Assembly: GCA_963719005.1 (NCBI GenBank)
Contig: CAVRAR010000014.1
Location: 558,001 to 622,000, forward strand
Length of the DNA: 64,000 nucleotides
Reading direction: 5' to 3'
Source: G963675935 sp963719005
Lineage (GTDB): Bacteria > Planctomycetota > Planctomycetia > Pirellulales > Thermoguttaceae
In this document: positions 34,382 to 42,644 of the stretch, in pieces
Layout: the number at the start of each line of letters is the position of its first letter
Numbering within the stretch: the stretch's first letter is position 1
The notes under the pieces: generated by a model
What the model was told of the DNA's origin: nothing
The model's database searches: none
The model's input: the letters and a program-made list of their open reading frames with translations, nothing else
Position numbers and translations under genes: made by a program

Positions 34382-35896
34382 ATGCACTATCCCTGGTGGT
34401 ACGTCCCTTATCTGACGGCTCCGATGCTCATTGCCGTCATTTCGGTTGTGCACGTTCTGGTGTCGCATTACGCCGTCGGCGGAGGGTTGTTCCTGGCCGT
34501 CGAGGTCGGGCACGCCTACCGCTCGCGCGACCGCGAATACCTGAGCTACCTGCGCGGACACGCCCGCTTCTTCGTCCTGCTGACCGTCGTGTTCGGCGCG
34601 ATCACCGGCGTGGGCATCTGGTGGACCATCGGGCTGACGTCGCCGCTGGCCACGGAGGTGCTCATCCGCACCTTCGTATTCGGCTGGGCCACCGAGTGGG
34701 TGTTCTTCGTGATCGAACTGGTCGCGGCCTTCATCTTCCTCTACTACTGGGATCGCCTGGCCGAGAAGACGCACGCCGCGATCGGCTGGATTTATGCCCT
34801 GGCGGCGTGGATCAGCCTGGTGTTGATCACCGGCATCACGGCGTTCATGCTGAACTCGGGCGATTGGGCGTTCCACGCGAGCTCGCGGAATTTCTGGGCG
34901 GCGTTCTTCAATCCGCAGTTTCTGCCGCAGACGATCGCGCGGACCGGCGGCGCGCTGCTGCTGAGCTCGCTCTACGTCTATTTGCACGCCTCGCTGACGA
35001 CTCGCAACGCTCGGCTGCGCGACATGATCGCCTCGCGTTCGGCGCGGCCGGCGATGCTAGGGGCGGTTCTGGTGACCGTCGGCGGCATCGGCTGGTACGT
35101 TTTCCTGCCCGAGAACGCCGCCGCCACGCTTGCCTCGGCCGCCGTGCTGAACGTGCTGATGGCGTTGATCTTCGCCCTGACCGCCGTGGTGTTTGTGCTG
35201 TTGTACCTTGGCCCTTATCGCAACCCCGGCTGGCTTTCGCCGGGCTTCGCCGCTTCGTTGTGCCTGTTCGGCATCGCCGCCTTCGCCACCGGCGAGTTTA
35301 TCCGCGAGGCGGTGCGAAAGCCGTTCGTGGTGCAAGACGCGGTGCTGGCCAACCAGGTCTTGCCCAAGGAAGTGACAAGATTACGAAGCTACGGCTACTT
35401 GCAGGGAGGCGTATGGACCAGGGCCTACGTCAAACAACGCTATCTCTCCGTTGTCGGCGATCGCTTCGTTTCACGTGAAGAGGTCGAAGGAAGCATCGAT
35501 CGGTCGAAATTGCACGGCGGTCCGCAACTCGCCTACGGCATGTCCGTCCCGCACGAGGGGAGCATCGAGAGCAAGCGATTCCGAAAGCTGCCCCCGCTGG
35601 ACCGCATCGTGTTGGGCAAAGTGATCTTCCTGTACCATTGCAACGATTGCCACGCCGGACGCCTCGGCTACTCGGCCCTCGGGCCGCTGTTGCAGGGACG
35701 ATCGCGCGACGTGGTCGTCGATCGGATCAAACGCCTTGACGAAAGCTACTTCATGCCGCCCTGGTGCGGCACCGACGACGAGGCCGAAGTGTTGGCCGAT
35801 TATCTGATGACGATCAAGCCGCGGCAGCCAGCCGGTGTGCGGCCGTGGACGAAATCGGCCGCCGACAACGCCGCGATGGAAGGAGCGACGCCATGA
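34382..35896 (+). CDS. CydA-like membrane protein fused to a C-terminal cytochrome c domain
   Basis: A protein of 504 residues. It has about nine transmembrane helices (for example FFVLLTVVFGAITGVGIWWT, WVFFVIELVAAFIFLYYW, MLGAVLVTVGGIGWYVFLPE) in the CydA-like arrangement, with early His residues in VVHVLVSHYAVGG that could ligate heme. The C-terminus (from about residue 410) is a periplasmic c-type cytochrome with one heme-binding CNDCH (FLYHCNDCHAGRLG) and a distal Met in ESYFMPPWCG. Fusion of a bd-oxidase-like subunit to cytochrome c suggests an electron-transfer complex that takes electrons from quinol or cytochrome c. It overlaps the next gene by ATGA and so forms one complex with it. 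TTAGGAG precedes the start. Confidence 0.75.
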   Translation: MHYPWWYVPYLTAPMLIAVISVVHVLVSHYAVGGGLFLAVEVGHAYRSRDREYLSYLRGHARFFVLLTVVFGAITGVGIWWTIGLTSPLATEVLIRTFVFGWATEWVFFVIELVAAFIFLYYWDRLAEKTHAAIGWIYALAAWISLVLITGITAFMLNSGDWAFHASSRNFWAAFFNPQFLPQTIARTGGALLLSSLYVYLHASLTTRNARLRDMIASRSARPAMLGAVLVTVGGIGWYVFLPENAAATLASAAVLNVLMALIFALTAVVFVLLYLGPYRNPGWLSPGFAASLCLFGIAAFATGEFIREAVRKPFVVQDAVLANQVLPKEVTRLRSYGYLQGGVWTRAYVKQRYLSVVGDRFVSREEVEGSIDRSKLHGGPQLAYGMSVPHEGSIESKRFRKLPPLDRIVLGKVIFLYHCNDCHAGRLGYSALGPLLQGRSRDVVVDRIKRLDESYFMPPWCGTDDEAEVLADYLMTIKPRQPAGVRPWTKSAADNAAMEGATP

Positions 35897-37089
35897 TCGA
35901 TCCCAAAACGCTCATCGACCCCACGCAAGCCGCCATGCCGGCGCCGGTCTGGTTCGTTCAATTCTTCAAAGCACTCGGCTTCACGCTGCACGCCGTGCCG
36001 ATGAACTTGTGGTACGCGGGGCTGCTGATCGCTTTGTTGCTTCATCTCCGCGGCAGCGAGCACGGGCGGCGCTTCGCCGGCCGGCTCTTGCAGCAAATGC
36101 CGGTGATCGTGGCCGTCGGCATCAACCTCGGCATCGTCCCGCTGCTGTTCATCCAACTGGCCTACTACAAGGTCTTCTATCCGGCCACGATCCTGATGGC
36201 CTGCTTCTGGCTGGCGATCATCGTGCTGCTGATTCCAGCCTATTACGGCGTCTATGCCTACGCTTGGGCGCTGCACGATGGGGCGAAAGAGGTGGTCGGG
36301 TGGCGCAGGGCCGCCGGCTGGTGCGCGGCGCTGTTCTTCGTCTGCATCGGATTCACCTTCGCCAACGGCCTGAGCCTGATGGAACACGTCCCGCGCTGGC
36401 TGGAGCTTTGGAACGCCCACAGCACCGCGGGGGCGGCGACGGGCACGGCCTTGAACCTGGGTGATCCGACGCTGTTTCCCCGCTGGTTCTTGATGTTCGG
36501 CCTGGCGCTGGGCACCACCGCCGTTTGGGTGCTGGTCGATGCGGTCTTTCTCACCCGCGGCACGACCGACGACGCCTACCAGGGCTGGGCGTGGGGATTC
36601 GCCCGCAAGCTCTACACGTTCGGGATGATCTGGGCGGCGGCCGCTGGCTCGTGGTATGTGTTCCACGCATGGCCGACCGCTCTGCGCGAAACCATGTTCC
36701 AATGGCCGTTGGTCGTGCTGACGGTCGCCACCGCCGTCGCGCCCGGGTTGCCCTGGCTGCTGATGATGACCGCCGGGCTGTGTTCGGCAAAGCGGGCGAC
36801 CGGGGACTGTCCCAATTTTCGTCTCAGCGAAAATGGGACTGTCCCCTTCAGGATCCGCGCCATCGTCACCACCGTTGCCCTGTCTCAATTCTGCGTGCTC
36901 GGCCTCAACGCCGTAAGCCGGCAGATCGTGCAGAACATCAACCTGAAGCTGTACCTCGACGTTTCCGCGCAACCGACCGACGTGCAGTGGGGCCCGCTGG
37001 CAATGTTTCTCATCGTGTTCGTGATCGGCCTGTTCGTCGTCGGCTGGATGATTGCGCAGGTCGTCAAGTGCAAGCCGAAGAAGGGATAA
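35893..37089 (+). CDS. Second membrane subunit of the CydA-like/cytochrome c complex
   Basis: A 398-residue membrane protein with about nine helices (for example VGINLGIVPLLFIQLAYYKV, ILMACFWLAIIVLLIPAYYG, FLMFGLALGTTAVWVLVDAV). It occupies the CydB position, coupled by ATGA to the CydA-like gene. No heme motif is visible. Residues about 305-320 (GDCPNFRLSENGTVPF) lie between two helices and are encoded by a palindromic element (36802-36847), so they form an added loop. The pair probably couples substrate oxidation to a terminal acceptor in the membrane; the exact activity is not deducible. Confidence 0.7.
   Translation: MIDPKTLIDPTQAAMPAPVWFVQFFKALGFTLHAVPMNLWYAGLLIALLLHLRGSEHGRRFAGRLLQQMPVIVAVGINLGIVPLLFIQLAYYKVFYPATILMACFWLAIIVLLIPAYYGVYAYAWALHDGAKEVVGWRRAAGWCAALFFVCIGFTFANGLSLMEHVPRWLELWNAHSTAGAATGTALNLGDPTLFPRWFLMFGLALGTTAVWVLVDAVFLTRGTTDDAYQGWAWGFARKLYTFGMIWAAAAGSWYVFHAWPTALRETMFQWPLVVLTVATAVAPGLPWLLMMTAGLCSAKRATGDCPNFRLSENGTVPFRIRAIVTTVALSQFCVLGLNAVSRQIVQNINLKLYLDVSAQPTDVQWGPLAMFLIVFVIGLFVVGWMIAQVVKCKPKKG
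36802..36847. repeat. GGGGAC-type palindromic element in frame within the CydB-like gene
   Basis: The arms ggggactgtcccaattttcg and its inverse cgaaaatgggactgtcccc surround tctcag. The host frame reads GDCPNFRLSENGTVPF through it, between two membrane helices, with no stop or frame change. Confidence 0.9.
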
Positions 37090-37140
37090 CGGCTGGCGAG
37101 GTAGCTACCGGTTCATCGAGTCTCAGTCGATGAAGTTCTA

Positions 37141-37217
37141 ATAGTCGGGAGTCAACGGCTCCCGGAGTGTGCGTGGGTTTGCGGCCGCCCTGCGGGAGCC
37201 GTTGGCTCCCGGCTATT
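37141..37217. repeat. Palindromic element (GTCGGGAGTCAACGGCTCCC arms)
   Basis: The arms atagtcgggagtcaacggct with cccgg are mirrored by gggagccgttggctcccggc tat, around a GC-rich centre. It lies between the CydB-like gene and the next gene. Confidence 0.8.
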
Positions 37218-37270
37218 GTTCCACGACGCTGGCAATTGACAGGCTGGCGACCCGGCGTGAGAATGGGGAT

Positions 37271-37966
37271 ATGCATACAAGGGGATTGGAATTGGACCCG
37301 ATACTTCTTTTCGTTCTGTTCGCCCTTATCGCTATCGCCTTTTTCGTCCTTGTCCAGTTTGCGGCTGCGCAGCGGAGAAAGATGCTGGCGGCATGGGCAC
37401 GATCGCGCGGCTTCGAGTTCGCTCCGTTCCATGACGGCGACTTTCCCTATCGCCATTCCTGTTTTGAGGTCTTCAACAAAGGGCAAAGCCGTTACGCCGA
37501 CAACGTCGCGCGAGGACGAATCGGTTCGCACCAAGTCTGCGCCTTCGACTACCATTACACCACCGGCAGCGGCAAGAGCCAGAGCACCCACCGCTTTTCG
37601 GGCGTCGTGGTCACGACGAACTTGCCGCTAAAGCCGCTGTGGATCCGACATGAAACCGTTTTCGACCGGATTGCCGGGCTGGTTGGCATGGAGCGCATCC
37701 AGTTGGAGTCGGCGGAGTTCAACAGGCAGTTTCACGTTGCCGCGCCCGATCCTCGCTGGGCTTTCGACGTCTTGCCGCAGAGCACGATGGAGTTTCTGCT
37801 GGACTCGCCGAAGTTCGCCCTGGAGTTGCAGCTCTGCCAGATACTGGCTTGCCGCGACGGCATCTTTGAGCCCGGCGATTTTGACGCGGCCATTGCCGTG
37901 ATCGAGGGCATTCTCTCCCGCTTACCGGCCTCGTTGGTGCAAGAGCTACAAGGAGTTGATCGATGA
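37271..37966 (+). CDS. Single-pass membrane protein coupled to lemA
   Basis: A 231-residue protein starting MHTRGLELDPILLFVLFALI, so a single N-terminal membrane helix holds a cytoplasmic domain. The soluble part carries a conserved-looking RGFEFAPFHDGDFPYRH and SHQVCAFDYHYTTGSGKSQS, with strands and a later helix region (RIAGLVGMERIQLES). It ends in ATGA overlapping lemA. Membrane-anchored partners of LemA are frequent, some DUF3137- or GIDE-like, but this one could not be assigned. GGGGAT precedes the start. Confidence 0.65.
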   Translation: MHTRGLELDPILLFVLFALIAIAFFVLVQFAAAQRRKMLAAWARSRGFEFAPFHDGDFPYRHSCFEVFNKGQSRYADNVARGRIGSHQVCAFDYHYTTGSGKSQSTHRFSGVVVTTNLPLKPLWIRHETVFDRIAGLVGMERIQLESAEFNRQFHVAAPDPRWAFDVLPQSTMEFLLDSPKFALELQLCQILACRDGIFEPGDFDAAIAVIEGILSRLPASLVQELQGVDR

Positions 37967-38523
37967 CCATCGTCGTTGTTCTACTGGCGATTCCCCTGGT
38001 GGTGCTTGGCTTTTTCGTGCTGATCTATAATGGCCTGGTTCAGGGGCGGAACCACTGCGATGAAGCTTGGGCGGATATCGATGCAGAACTGAAACGCCGC
38101 TACGATCTGATTCCGAATCTTGTCAGGACGGTACAGGGCTACGCGAAACACGAGCGGGAGGTGCTCGATCGGGTCAGTCAGGCTCGCGCGGCGGCGATGG
38201 CCAATAACGGCTCGCCCGCTTCGCAAGCCCGCGACGAGAACCAGTTGATCCAGGGCGTTCGGCAACTGATGGCCGTGGCCGAAAGCTATCCCGACCTGAA
38301 GGCCAACCAGAACTTTCTGGCGCTGCAAACGGAGCTTGCCAATACGGAGGACCGGATTCAGCGGTCGCGCCGCTTCTACAACGCCAACGTGCGCGATTAT
38401 CAGAATCGGCTACAGATTTTTCCATTCAATCTCGTCGCCGGCGCCTTCAATTTCCCGCCGCGGGAGTTCTTTGAGATCGAAGACGCTTCGCAGCGCGAGG
38501 CCCCCGCCGTGCAGGCGGTGTAG
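37963..38523 (+). CDS. lemA: LemA family protein
   Basis: A 186-residue LemA protein. An N-terminal membrane helix (IVVVLLAIPLVVLGFFVLIY) is followed by the family motif YNGLVQGRNHCDEAWADIDA, then ELKRRYDLIPNLVRTVQGYA and the helical bundle ENQLIQGVRQLMAVAESYPD. The signature AN.NF..LQ.EL...ED.I...R..YN is complete (LQTELANTEDRIQRSRRFYN). The C-terminus contains FPFNLVAGAFNFPPREFFEI. LemA proteins are membrane-anchored four-helix bundles of uncertain role. The gene is coupled by ATGA to the upstream single-pass membrane protein. Confidence 0.92.
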   Translation: MTIVVVLLAIPLVVLGFFVLIYNGLVQGRNHCDEAWADIDAELKRRYDLIPNLVRTVQGYAKHEREVLDRVSQARAAAMANNGSPASQARDENQLIQGVRQLMAVAESYPDLKANQNFLALQTELANTEDRIQRSRRFYNANVRDYQNRLQIFPFNLVAGAFNFPPREFFEIEDASQREAPAVQAV

Positions 38524-38808
38524 CGTCTTGGCCCACTGTTAGAGGGGCGGCGCAGTACCCTGCAAAGCCGCAAACGGCTGCTCTTGGCGGCCATCTCGCT
38601 AAACTGGCGAATGCCGGCAAGATGCGGAATACAAGACAATTGAACCTGTTTTGTAAGTCCTGCCGGATTTTCCAAAGAAACGTGTTGTAACGGGCCGACC
38701 AATAAACCTCAGGCAGGTGTCTTTGCGCGAGCTTCCGCTGCTAGGCGCCTGACAAACCGAAACTTTTTGGTCGCGGCATCGGCTGCTTATTAAATTGGGG
38801 GGGACACC

Positions 38809-39981
38809 ATGAGGTCTTTTCTTGTGTCGTTGTTGGTTGTATGCGCGGCAGTGGCAGGATGCCGGGCGCCGTGTAAAAATACCCTCCCGCCGGCCCAGGC
38901 GCTCATGCACCCGGGTCCTGGCGCGGACGGTCCAGGACCAGGCGTAATGATGTATCAGCCGGGCGTACCCTCGCCAGCCATGACTTCGCAAATGGCGTTC
39001 GTCGGGCCGGAAGGCATGACGGTGGCGTGGGACGTCGGCATGCCGGGTGCGTTCGACTCGCAACCGCTGACCTGCCCCGCCCGCTACAACTTCCCGCAGG
39101 CGGCCATCTATCGGCTGAAGCTGACCAACATCCCCGCCCGACCCGGCGTGGAATTGTATCCGACGTTGGAAGTCGGACCGGTCATGCCTCGCACCGAGGC
39201 GTTTTTGGCCCACAATGCCATCCCCGTGCAGTTCACGCCCGAAGACTTCGACCAGGTGCAATCCGGCAATTTCGTGACCAAGGTGATTTATCTGCCCGAT
39301 CCGGAGTTCCAGGAGTTGGCGTTGGCGGGCGTGGAGACGCTGGTCAGCACGCGGCTCGATCCGGGCGTCGATCCGATCGTCGAAGCCGACCGGCGCGGGG
39401 CAATTCTTGCCATCGTGCGGCTGGGCAACAAGGACTTGCAGATTCCGAATGCCCAGGTACAAGAAGGCGTCGTCGCCGCGGCCTCCTACCAGACTCCCGA
39501 CGGCTGCCCGCCGATGTCCGGCGCGCCGATGCCGATGGGAATGCCGGTCGGAGCGCCGACGACCATGCCGATGGGTGTGATTGCCGGTGTGACGGCGCCG
39601 CAATACGGAATGCCGATGTGCGGCACGCCGATTGGTCTGCCTGGCCCGCCCAGCGTGCCGATGGGAATTCCCGCCGGCTTGAAGGAACACGTGATTAAGA
39701 ACCACACGCACGTTTGCTTGCCGAAACCGACCGAAAAGGTGAAGGTCGACGTGAAGCAAGAGCCCGGCATCAGCTACCCGAGGCCGGCGAGCCACGTTCG
39801 CATTGTCGAACGCACCACCGCCGGCGTCGGCGCCTATCGCCAACCGTTGGGCGACCGCCGCGAGTGCGTGAAGCCGGATTGCGCAAACGGCCCGTGCGTC
39901 AACGACTGCCCCTGCGAACAGCCGGGACCGGGCGTGGAGCAAGGTGTAGGCGCGCCGCCAGCCGCGTGCCCGGCAAACTGA
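38809..39981 (+). CDS. Planctomycete envelope lipoprotein, first of a three-gene cluster
   Basis: A 390-residue protein. The signal segment MRSFLVSLLVVCAAVAGC is a lipoprotein signal. The central domain (about residues 95-205) contains AAIYRLKLTNIPARPGVELYP, TEAFLAHNAIPVQFTPEDFD and NFVTKVIYLPDPEF. The same pattern appears in the protein 3' of it, so the two share a domain. A Met/Pro/Gly-rich stretch (MPMGMPVGAPTTMPMGV) and a Cys-rich tail (CVKPDCANGPCVNDCPCEQP) follow. Probably a surface or matrix protein bound to the outer face of the envelope. Function unknown. A rho-independent terminator follows the gene. Confidence 0.75.
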   Translation: MRSFLVSLLVVCAAVAGCRAPCKNTLPPAQALMHPGPGADGPGPGVMMYQPGVPSPAMTSQMAFVGPEGMTVAWDVGMPGAFDSQPLTCPARYNFPQAAIYRLKLTNIPARPGVELYPTLEVGPVMPRTEAFLAHNAIPVQFTPEDFDQVQSGNFVTKVIYLPDPEFQELALAGVETLVSTRLDPGVDPIVEADRRGAILAIVRLGNKDLQIPNAQVQEGVVAAASYQTPDGCPPMSGAPMPMGMPVGAPTTMPMGVIAGVTAPQYGMPMCGTPIGLPGPPSVPMGIPAGLKEHVIKNHTHVCLPKPTEKVKVDVKQEPGISYPRPASHVRIVERTTAGVGAYRQPLGDRRECVKPDCANGPCVNDCPCEQPGPGVEQGVGAPPAACPAN

Positions 39982-40044
39982 TTCTTCGGAGAACAAACGC
40001 CCGACGACTGCGGTCGCGGGGGCGAGAAACGTTTGAGCAACCTC

Positions 40045-40074
40045 GGGGTGGCGGTCGTACTGCCACCCCTTTTT
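40045..40074 (+). terminator. Rho-independent terminator
   Basis: GGGGTGGC, a loop, then GCCACCCC followed by TTTTT, about 65 bases after the stop codon of the envelope lipoprotein gene. The stem is GC-rich and the U-tract is immediate. Confidence 0.85.
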
Positions 40075-40152
40075 CAGGTGCGGAACTGCGACTGCCGCAC
40101 CAACAAAGACGCGTGACAGTCCTCGTCTCTCATCAATCAACGACTTGTGACA

Positions 40153-41193
40153 ATGGTCCGATCCATCCGCTGTCTGGCAACCCCAGCGCCGTGCCGTCTA
40201 CGGCGAGTTGCCGGCAGGATGTCAATGTTAGTGTTCTGGTGGCTTGGCGCCGCGGCGATGCTGCACGCCCAGCAACCGCCGGTACACTACTGGCATCACG
40301 GCGTCCTGCCACCGGGAGCGATTGGCAGCCGGCAACTTCAGCGGGGCGGACCATTGCCCGGTTTCTTTCAGCCGGTCGAGATCAAGGTTCCCCCGGGGGC
40401 CCAAATCTCACTGACGGTCGATAGTCAGTTCGACCAGCCGCGTCCCGACATGCGAAAGGCCGGCATGTTGATCGGCGCCGTCTACCGGATGCGGGTGACG
40501 CACATCCGGCTTGCCGAGGGCGCCGAGGTATTTCCCACCGTCGAGGTGATCGACCGCCTCTACGCGCCGATTGGGCAGGAACTCCGTTTTCCCATCCCGA
40601 TCGACGTCACCGAAGAAGATCTGAAACTCGCCCTTGCCGGCAAGTTTGTCACGCGGGTGATCTATCTCGAAGACCCGCGCAATGCGCTGCCGGCCCGCGA
40701 AGTCGGCAAGTCGCAGAACTGGTTCGAGGCCGCGCCGGGCCAGGATCCCTTGGCCGTGGCCGACGGATTGGGACGCCCCGTGGCGATTCTTCGCCTCGGA
40801 GCGCGGCTGCCGGATCAGGGCGACGATCCTTTCTTCTTCTTCGGATCGCCGCCGTTTATGCCCGCTCCGGCGGAGCAAGCCGTCATGCCGAAGGAACCAG
40901 CCGCGGTAAAGAAAGCGGGCGGGGTGGAGCAACTGCCGCCGCGACGCGCGACGGCGATCGGAACGGCCGTCGAACCGCCGTCCGAACGCGCGGAACCGGC
41001 GACGCCGAACATGACGAACCCGCCGCCTCCCAAACAGCCCGGTTCCGCTCAAAGCCGACCGGCGGTGAATGGGTCGGTGGGGCAGACATTCTTGTCTGCC
41101 GGATGTGTGGCGGGTTTGCCGACAGACAGGAATGTTTGCCCCACCGTAATGAGGAACACCGGTCTTGCACGCGAGGACTTGCGACAATCATGA
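40153..41193 (+). CDS. Planctomycete envelope protein, second of the cluster, repeat-extended C-terminus
   Basis: A protein of about 346 residues with an N-terminal signal or anchor (MLVFWWLGAAAMLHAQ). The central domain repeats the pattern of the previous gene: AVYRMRVTHIRLAEGAEVFP, GQELRFPIPIDVTEEDLKLA and KFVTRVIYLEDPRNALP, ending in AILRLGA. After a Pro/Ala-rich region the frame runs through a palindromic element (41076-41145), giving GQTFLSAGCVAG and DRNVCPT, so the C-terminus is repeat-derived. It ends in ATGA with the next gene. The start may be ATG 40219, which sits directly before the hydrophobic segment. Confidence 0.7.
   Translation: MVRSIRCLATPAPCRLRRVAGRMSMLVFWWLGAAAMLHAQQPPVHYWHHGVLPPGAIGSRQLQRGGPLPGFFQPVEIKVPPGAQISLTVDSQFDQPRPDMRKAGMLIGAVYRMRVTHIRLAEGAEVFPTVEVIDRLYAPIGQELRFPIPIDVTEEDLKLALAGKFVTRVIYLEDPRNALPAREVGKSQNWFEAAPGQDPLAVADGLGRPVAILRLGARLPDQGDDPFFFFGSPPFMPAPAEQAVMPKEPAAVKKAGGVEQLPPRRATAIGTAVEPPSERAEPATPNMTNPPPPKQPGSAQSRPAVNGSVGQTFLSAGCVAGLPTDRNVCPTVMRNTGLAREDLRQS
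41076..41145. repeat. Palindromic element in frame at the C-terminus of an envelope protein gene
   Basis: The arms ggtggggcagacattcttgt and its inverse gacaggaatgtttgccccacc surround about 30 bases. Same family as 18281, 29290 and 42569. The host frame remains open through it for about 24 residues. Confidence 0.85.
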
Positions 41194-42395
41194 GACGCCT
41201 CGCACAGTCTGAGTCGAATGTTAGCCGGTGGCCCGACCCCTGGAAGATGGCCGTCATCGCCATCTGCACGTTGATTCTCTGTTCGTGTCGAAGTCCCGCC
41301 GGTCCATGCCGTGCCACCCCGCATGGTCAGACGGGCGGCGATTCGTTGCCGGCCGCAGCCTACACGGGCGCCATGGAAGGCGCCCAGGCTGCCGCGCCGG
41401 CGGGGCCGCCGGGCATGGAGCAAGGAGTGCCCATGCCCTATGCGGCCGTCGCACCGTGGTCGCCGCCCGGCATCCGTCAACCCTGGCCCGAAGACGAGTA
41501 CCTCCGCGACGGCGGCGACGAAGGCCGACCCGCCGGTCCCGGCAAACACGGCGAAGTGTTGGGCCTTAACATGGAAGACACCGTGGCCCAGTATGAAACG
41601 CTCGACAACCGCAAGGTCGTGGAACCGAGCAACGAGGTGTACATCTACAGCCCTCGCTTCGGCGCAGTGCGGCAGGTGGTCAGCCTGATGGCCGATGAGG
41701 AGCGTCAGAAGGCGGGCGGCGTCTACAATCCGCTGCAACCCGAGGCGCCGACCACGACGCAACTGGTGAGCAACGCGAAGCAGAACGTGCAATTGGACGA
41801 CCAAATCAGTGCGCGGCCGGCCTCGGCCTTGCGCACGAAGCAGGGCGACGGCGCCATGTCGAGCGCGGTTCGCGCCAAGGCGTTCCAAGACGCCTTCAAG
41901 CCTTACGAAAACCTGTCGATCATCCGCCTGGGCCAGTTCGACGAGGCGGAGATGGCGTTCCTGGCACGCGGCTCGAACGCGGCCATCGCCTGGTCGCACA
42001 CCCAGGCCGTGCAAGTCATCCTCGATCGCAAGGCCGCCATGGCCGACGTGAAATACGACAAGAGCCTGATGACCTACACGGTCGAATCGCCGCCGGGCCG
42101 CCCGCGTCTGCGGTTGTTGAAGGTGGCCTCGACTCCGTTCGCCAATCCCGGCGAGGTGGTCGATTTCACGATCCGCTTCGACAATCTCGGCAACCAGCCG
42201 ATCGGCAACGTCGAGATTCTCGACAGCCTGAACACGCGGCTGGAGTACGTTCCCGACAGCGCCCAGTGCAGCGTCGACGCCACGTTTTCGACCGAGCCGA
42301 ACGAGGGCGATTCGGTCGTGCTGCGTTGCGAGTTGTCGCATCCGCTCGACGTCGGCAAGGGGGGCATTCTCCGCTTCCGCTGCCGCGTGCGGTAG
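41190..42395 (+). CDS. Envelope lipoprotein with DUF11-like repeat domain, third of the cluster
   Basis: A 401-residue protein starting MRRLAQSESNVSRWPDPWKM, then a hydrophobic stretch and a Cys (AVIAICTLILCSCRS) that fits a lipobox. A Pro/Gly-rich region precedes a middle region (VYIYSPRFGAVRQVVSLMAD). The C-terminus is a DUF11-type conserved repeat: STPFANPGEVVDFTIRFDNL, then NVEILDSLNTRLEYVPDS and ILRFRCRVR. DUF11 domains are beta-sandwiches in surface proteins. The start overlaps the second cluster gene by ATGA. The three genes probably build one envelope structure. This is inferred from order and shared domains. Confidence 0.72.
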   Translation: MRRLAQSESNVSRWPDPWKMAVIAICTLILCSCRSPAGPCRATPHGQTGGDSLPAAAYTGAMEGAQAAAPAGPPGMEQGVPMPYAAVAPWSPPGIRQPWPEDEYLRDGGDEGRPAGPGKHGEVLGLNMEDTVAQYETLDNRKVVEPSNEVYIYSPRFGAVRQVVSLMADEERQKAGGVYNPLQPEAPTTTQLVSNAKQNVQLDDQISARPASALRTKQGDGAMSSAVRAKAFQDAFKPYENLSIIRLGQFDEAEMAFLARGSNAAIAWSHTQAVQVILDRKAAMADVKYDKSLMTYTVESPPGRPRLRLLKVASTPFANPGEVVDFTIRFDNLGNQPIGNVEILDSLNTRLEYVPDSAQCSVDATFSTEPNEGDSVVLRCELSHPLDVGKGGILRFRCRVR

Positions 42396-42410
42396 GATTC
42401 TCTCTCGGAG

Positions 42411-42468
42411 GTAGGACGGATTTCCAAATCCGTCCCCGAAGCCCGAACGGATTTGGAAATCCGTCCCA
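42411..42468. repeat. Palindromic element (GTAGGACGGATTTCCAAATC arms)
   Basis: The arms gtaggacggatttccaaatc and its inverse gatttggaaatccgtccca are nearly perfect. A copy lies at 43217-43274. It forms the first of three consecutive elements between the envelope cluster and rplI. Confidence 0.9.
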
Positions 42469-42472
42469 CGCC

Positions 42473-42549
42473 GTGTGCCACTGCTTGGAACAAGCAGTGC
42501 TAGGGCGTCGGATTACGGCCGGCACTGCTTCTGCGAAGCAATGGCACAC
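42473..42549. repeat. Palindromic element (GTGTGCCACTGCTTGGAACA arms)
   Basis: Same family as 31999-32075: gtgtgccactgcttggaaca with tctgcgaagcaatggcacac on the far side. Second of three elements in tandem here. Confidence 0.88.
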
Positions 42550-42568
42550 TTTGAGCCGGTCTCTCCAC

Positions 42569-42638
42569 GGCGGGGCAGACATTCCTGTCTGCCGAGAACA
42601 ACTGGCAGATCTGGCAGACAGGAATGTCTGCCCCACCC
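42569..42638. repeat. Palindromic element (CGGGGCAGACATTCCTGTCT arms)
   Basis: Same family as 18281, 29290 and 41076. It ends a few bases from the stop codon of rplI on the minus strand. The third of three elements in tandem. Confidence 0.88.
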
Positions 42639-42644
42639 GACCGA

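Noticed and set aside
32291..34987. Very long minus-strand frame opposite the FGE fusion gene
   Set aside because: It is the complement of a gene with clear domain motifs on the plus strand. The long open antisense frame is a result of GC-rich codon use.
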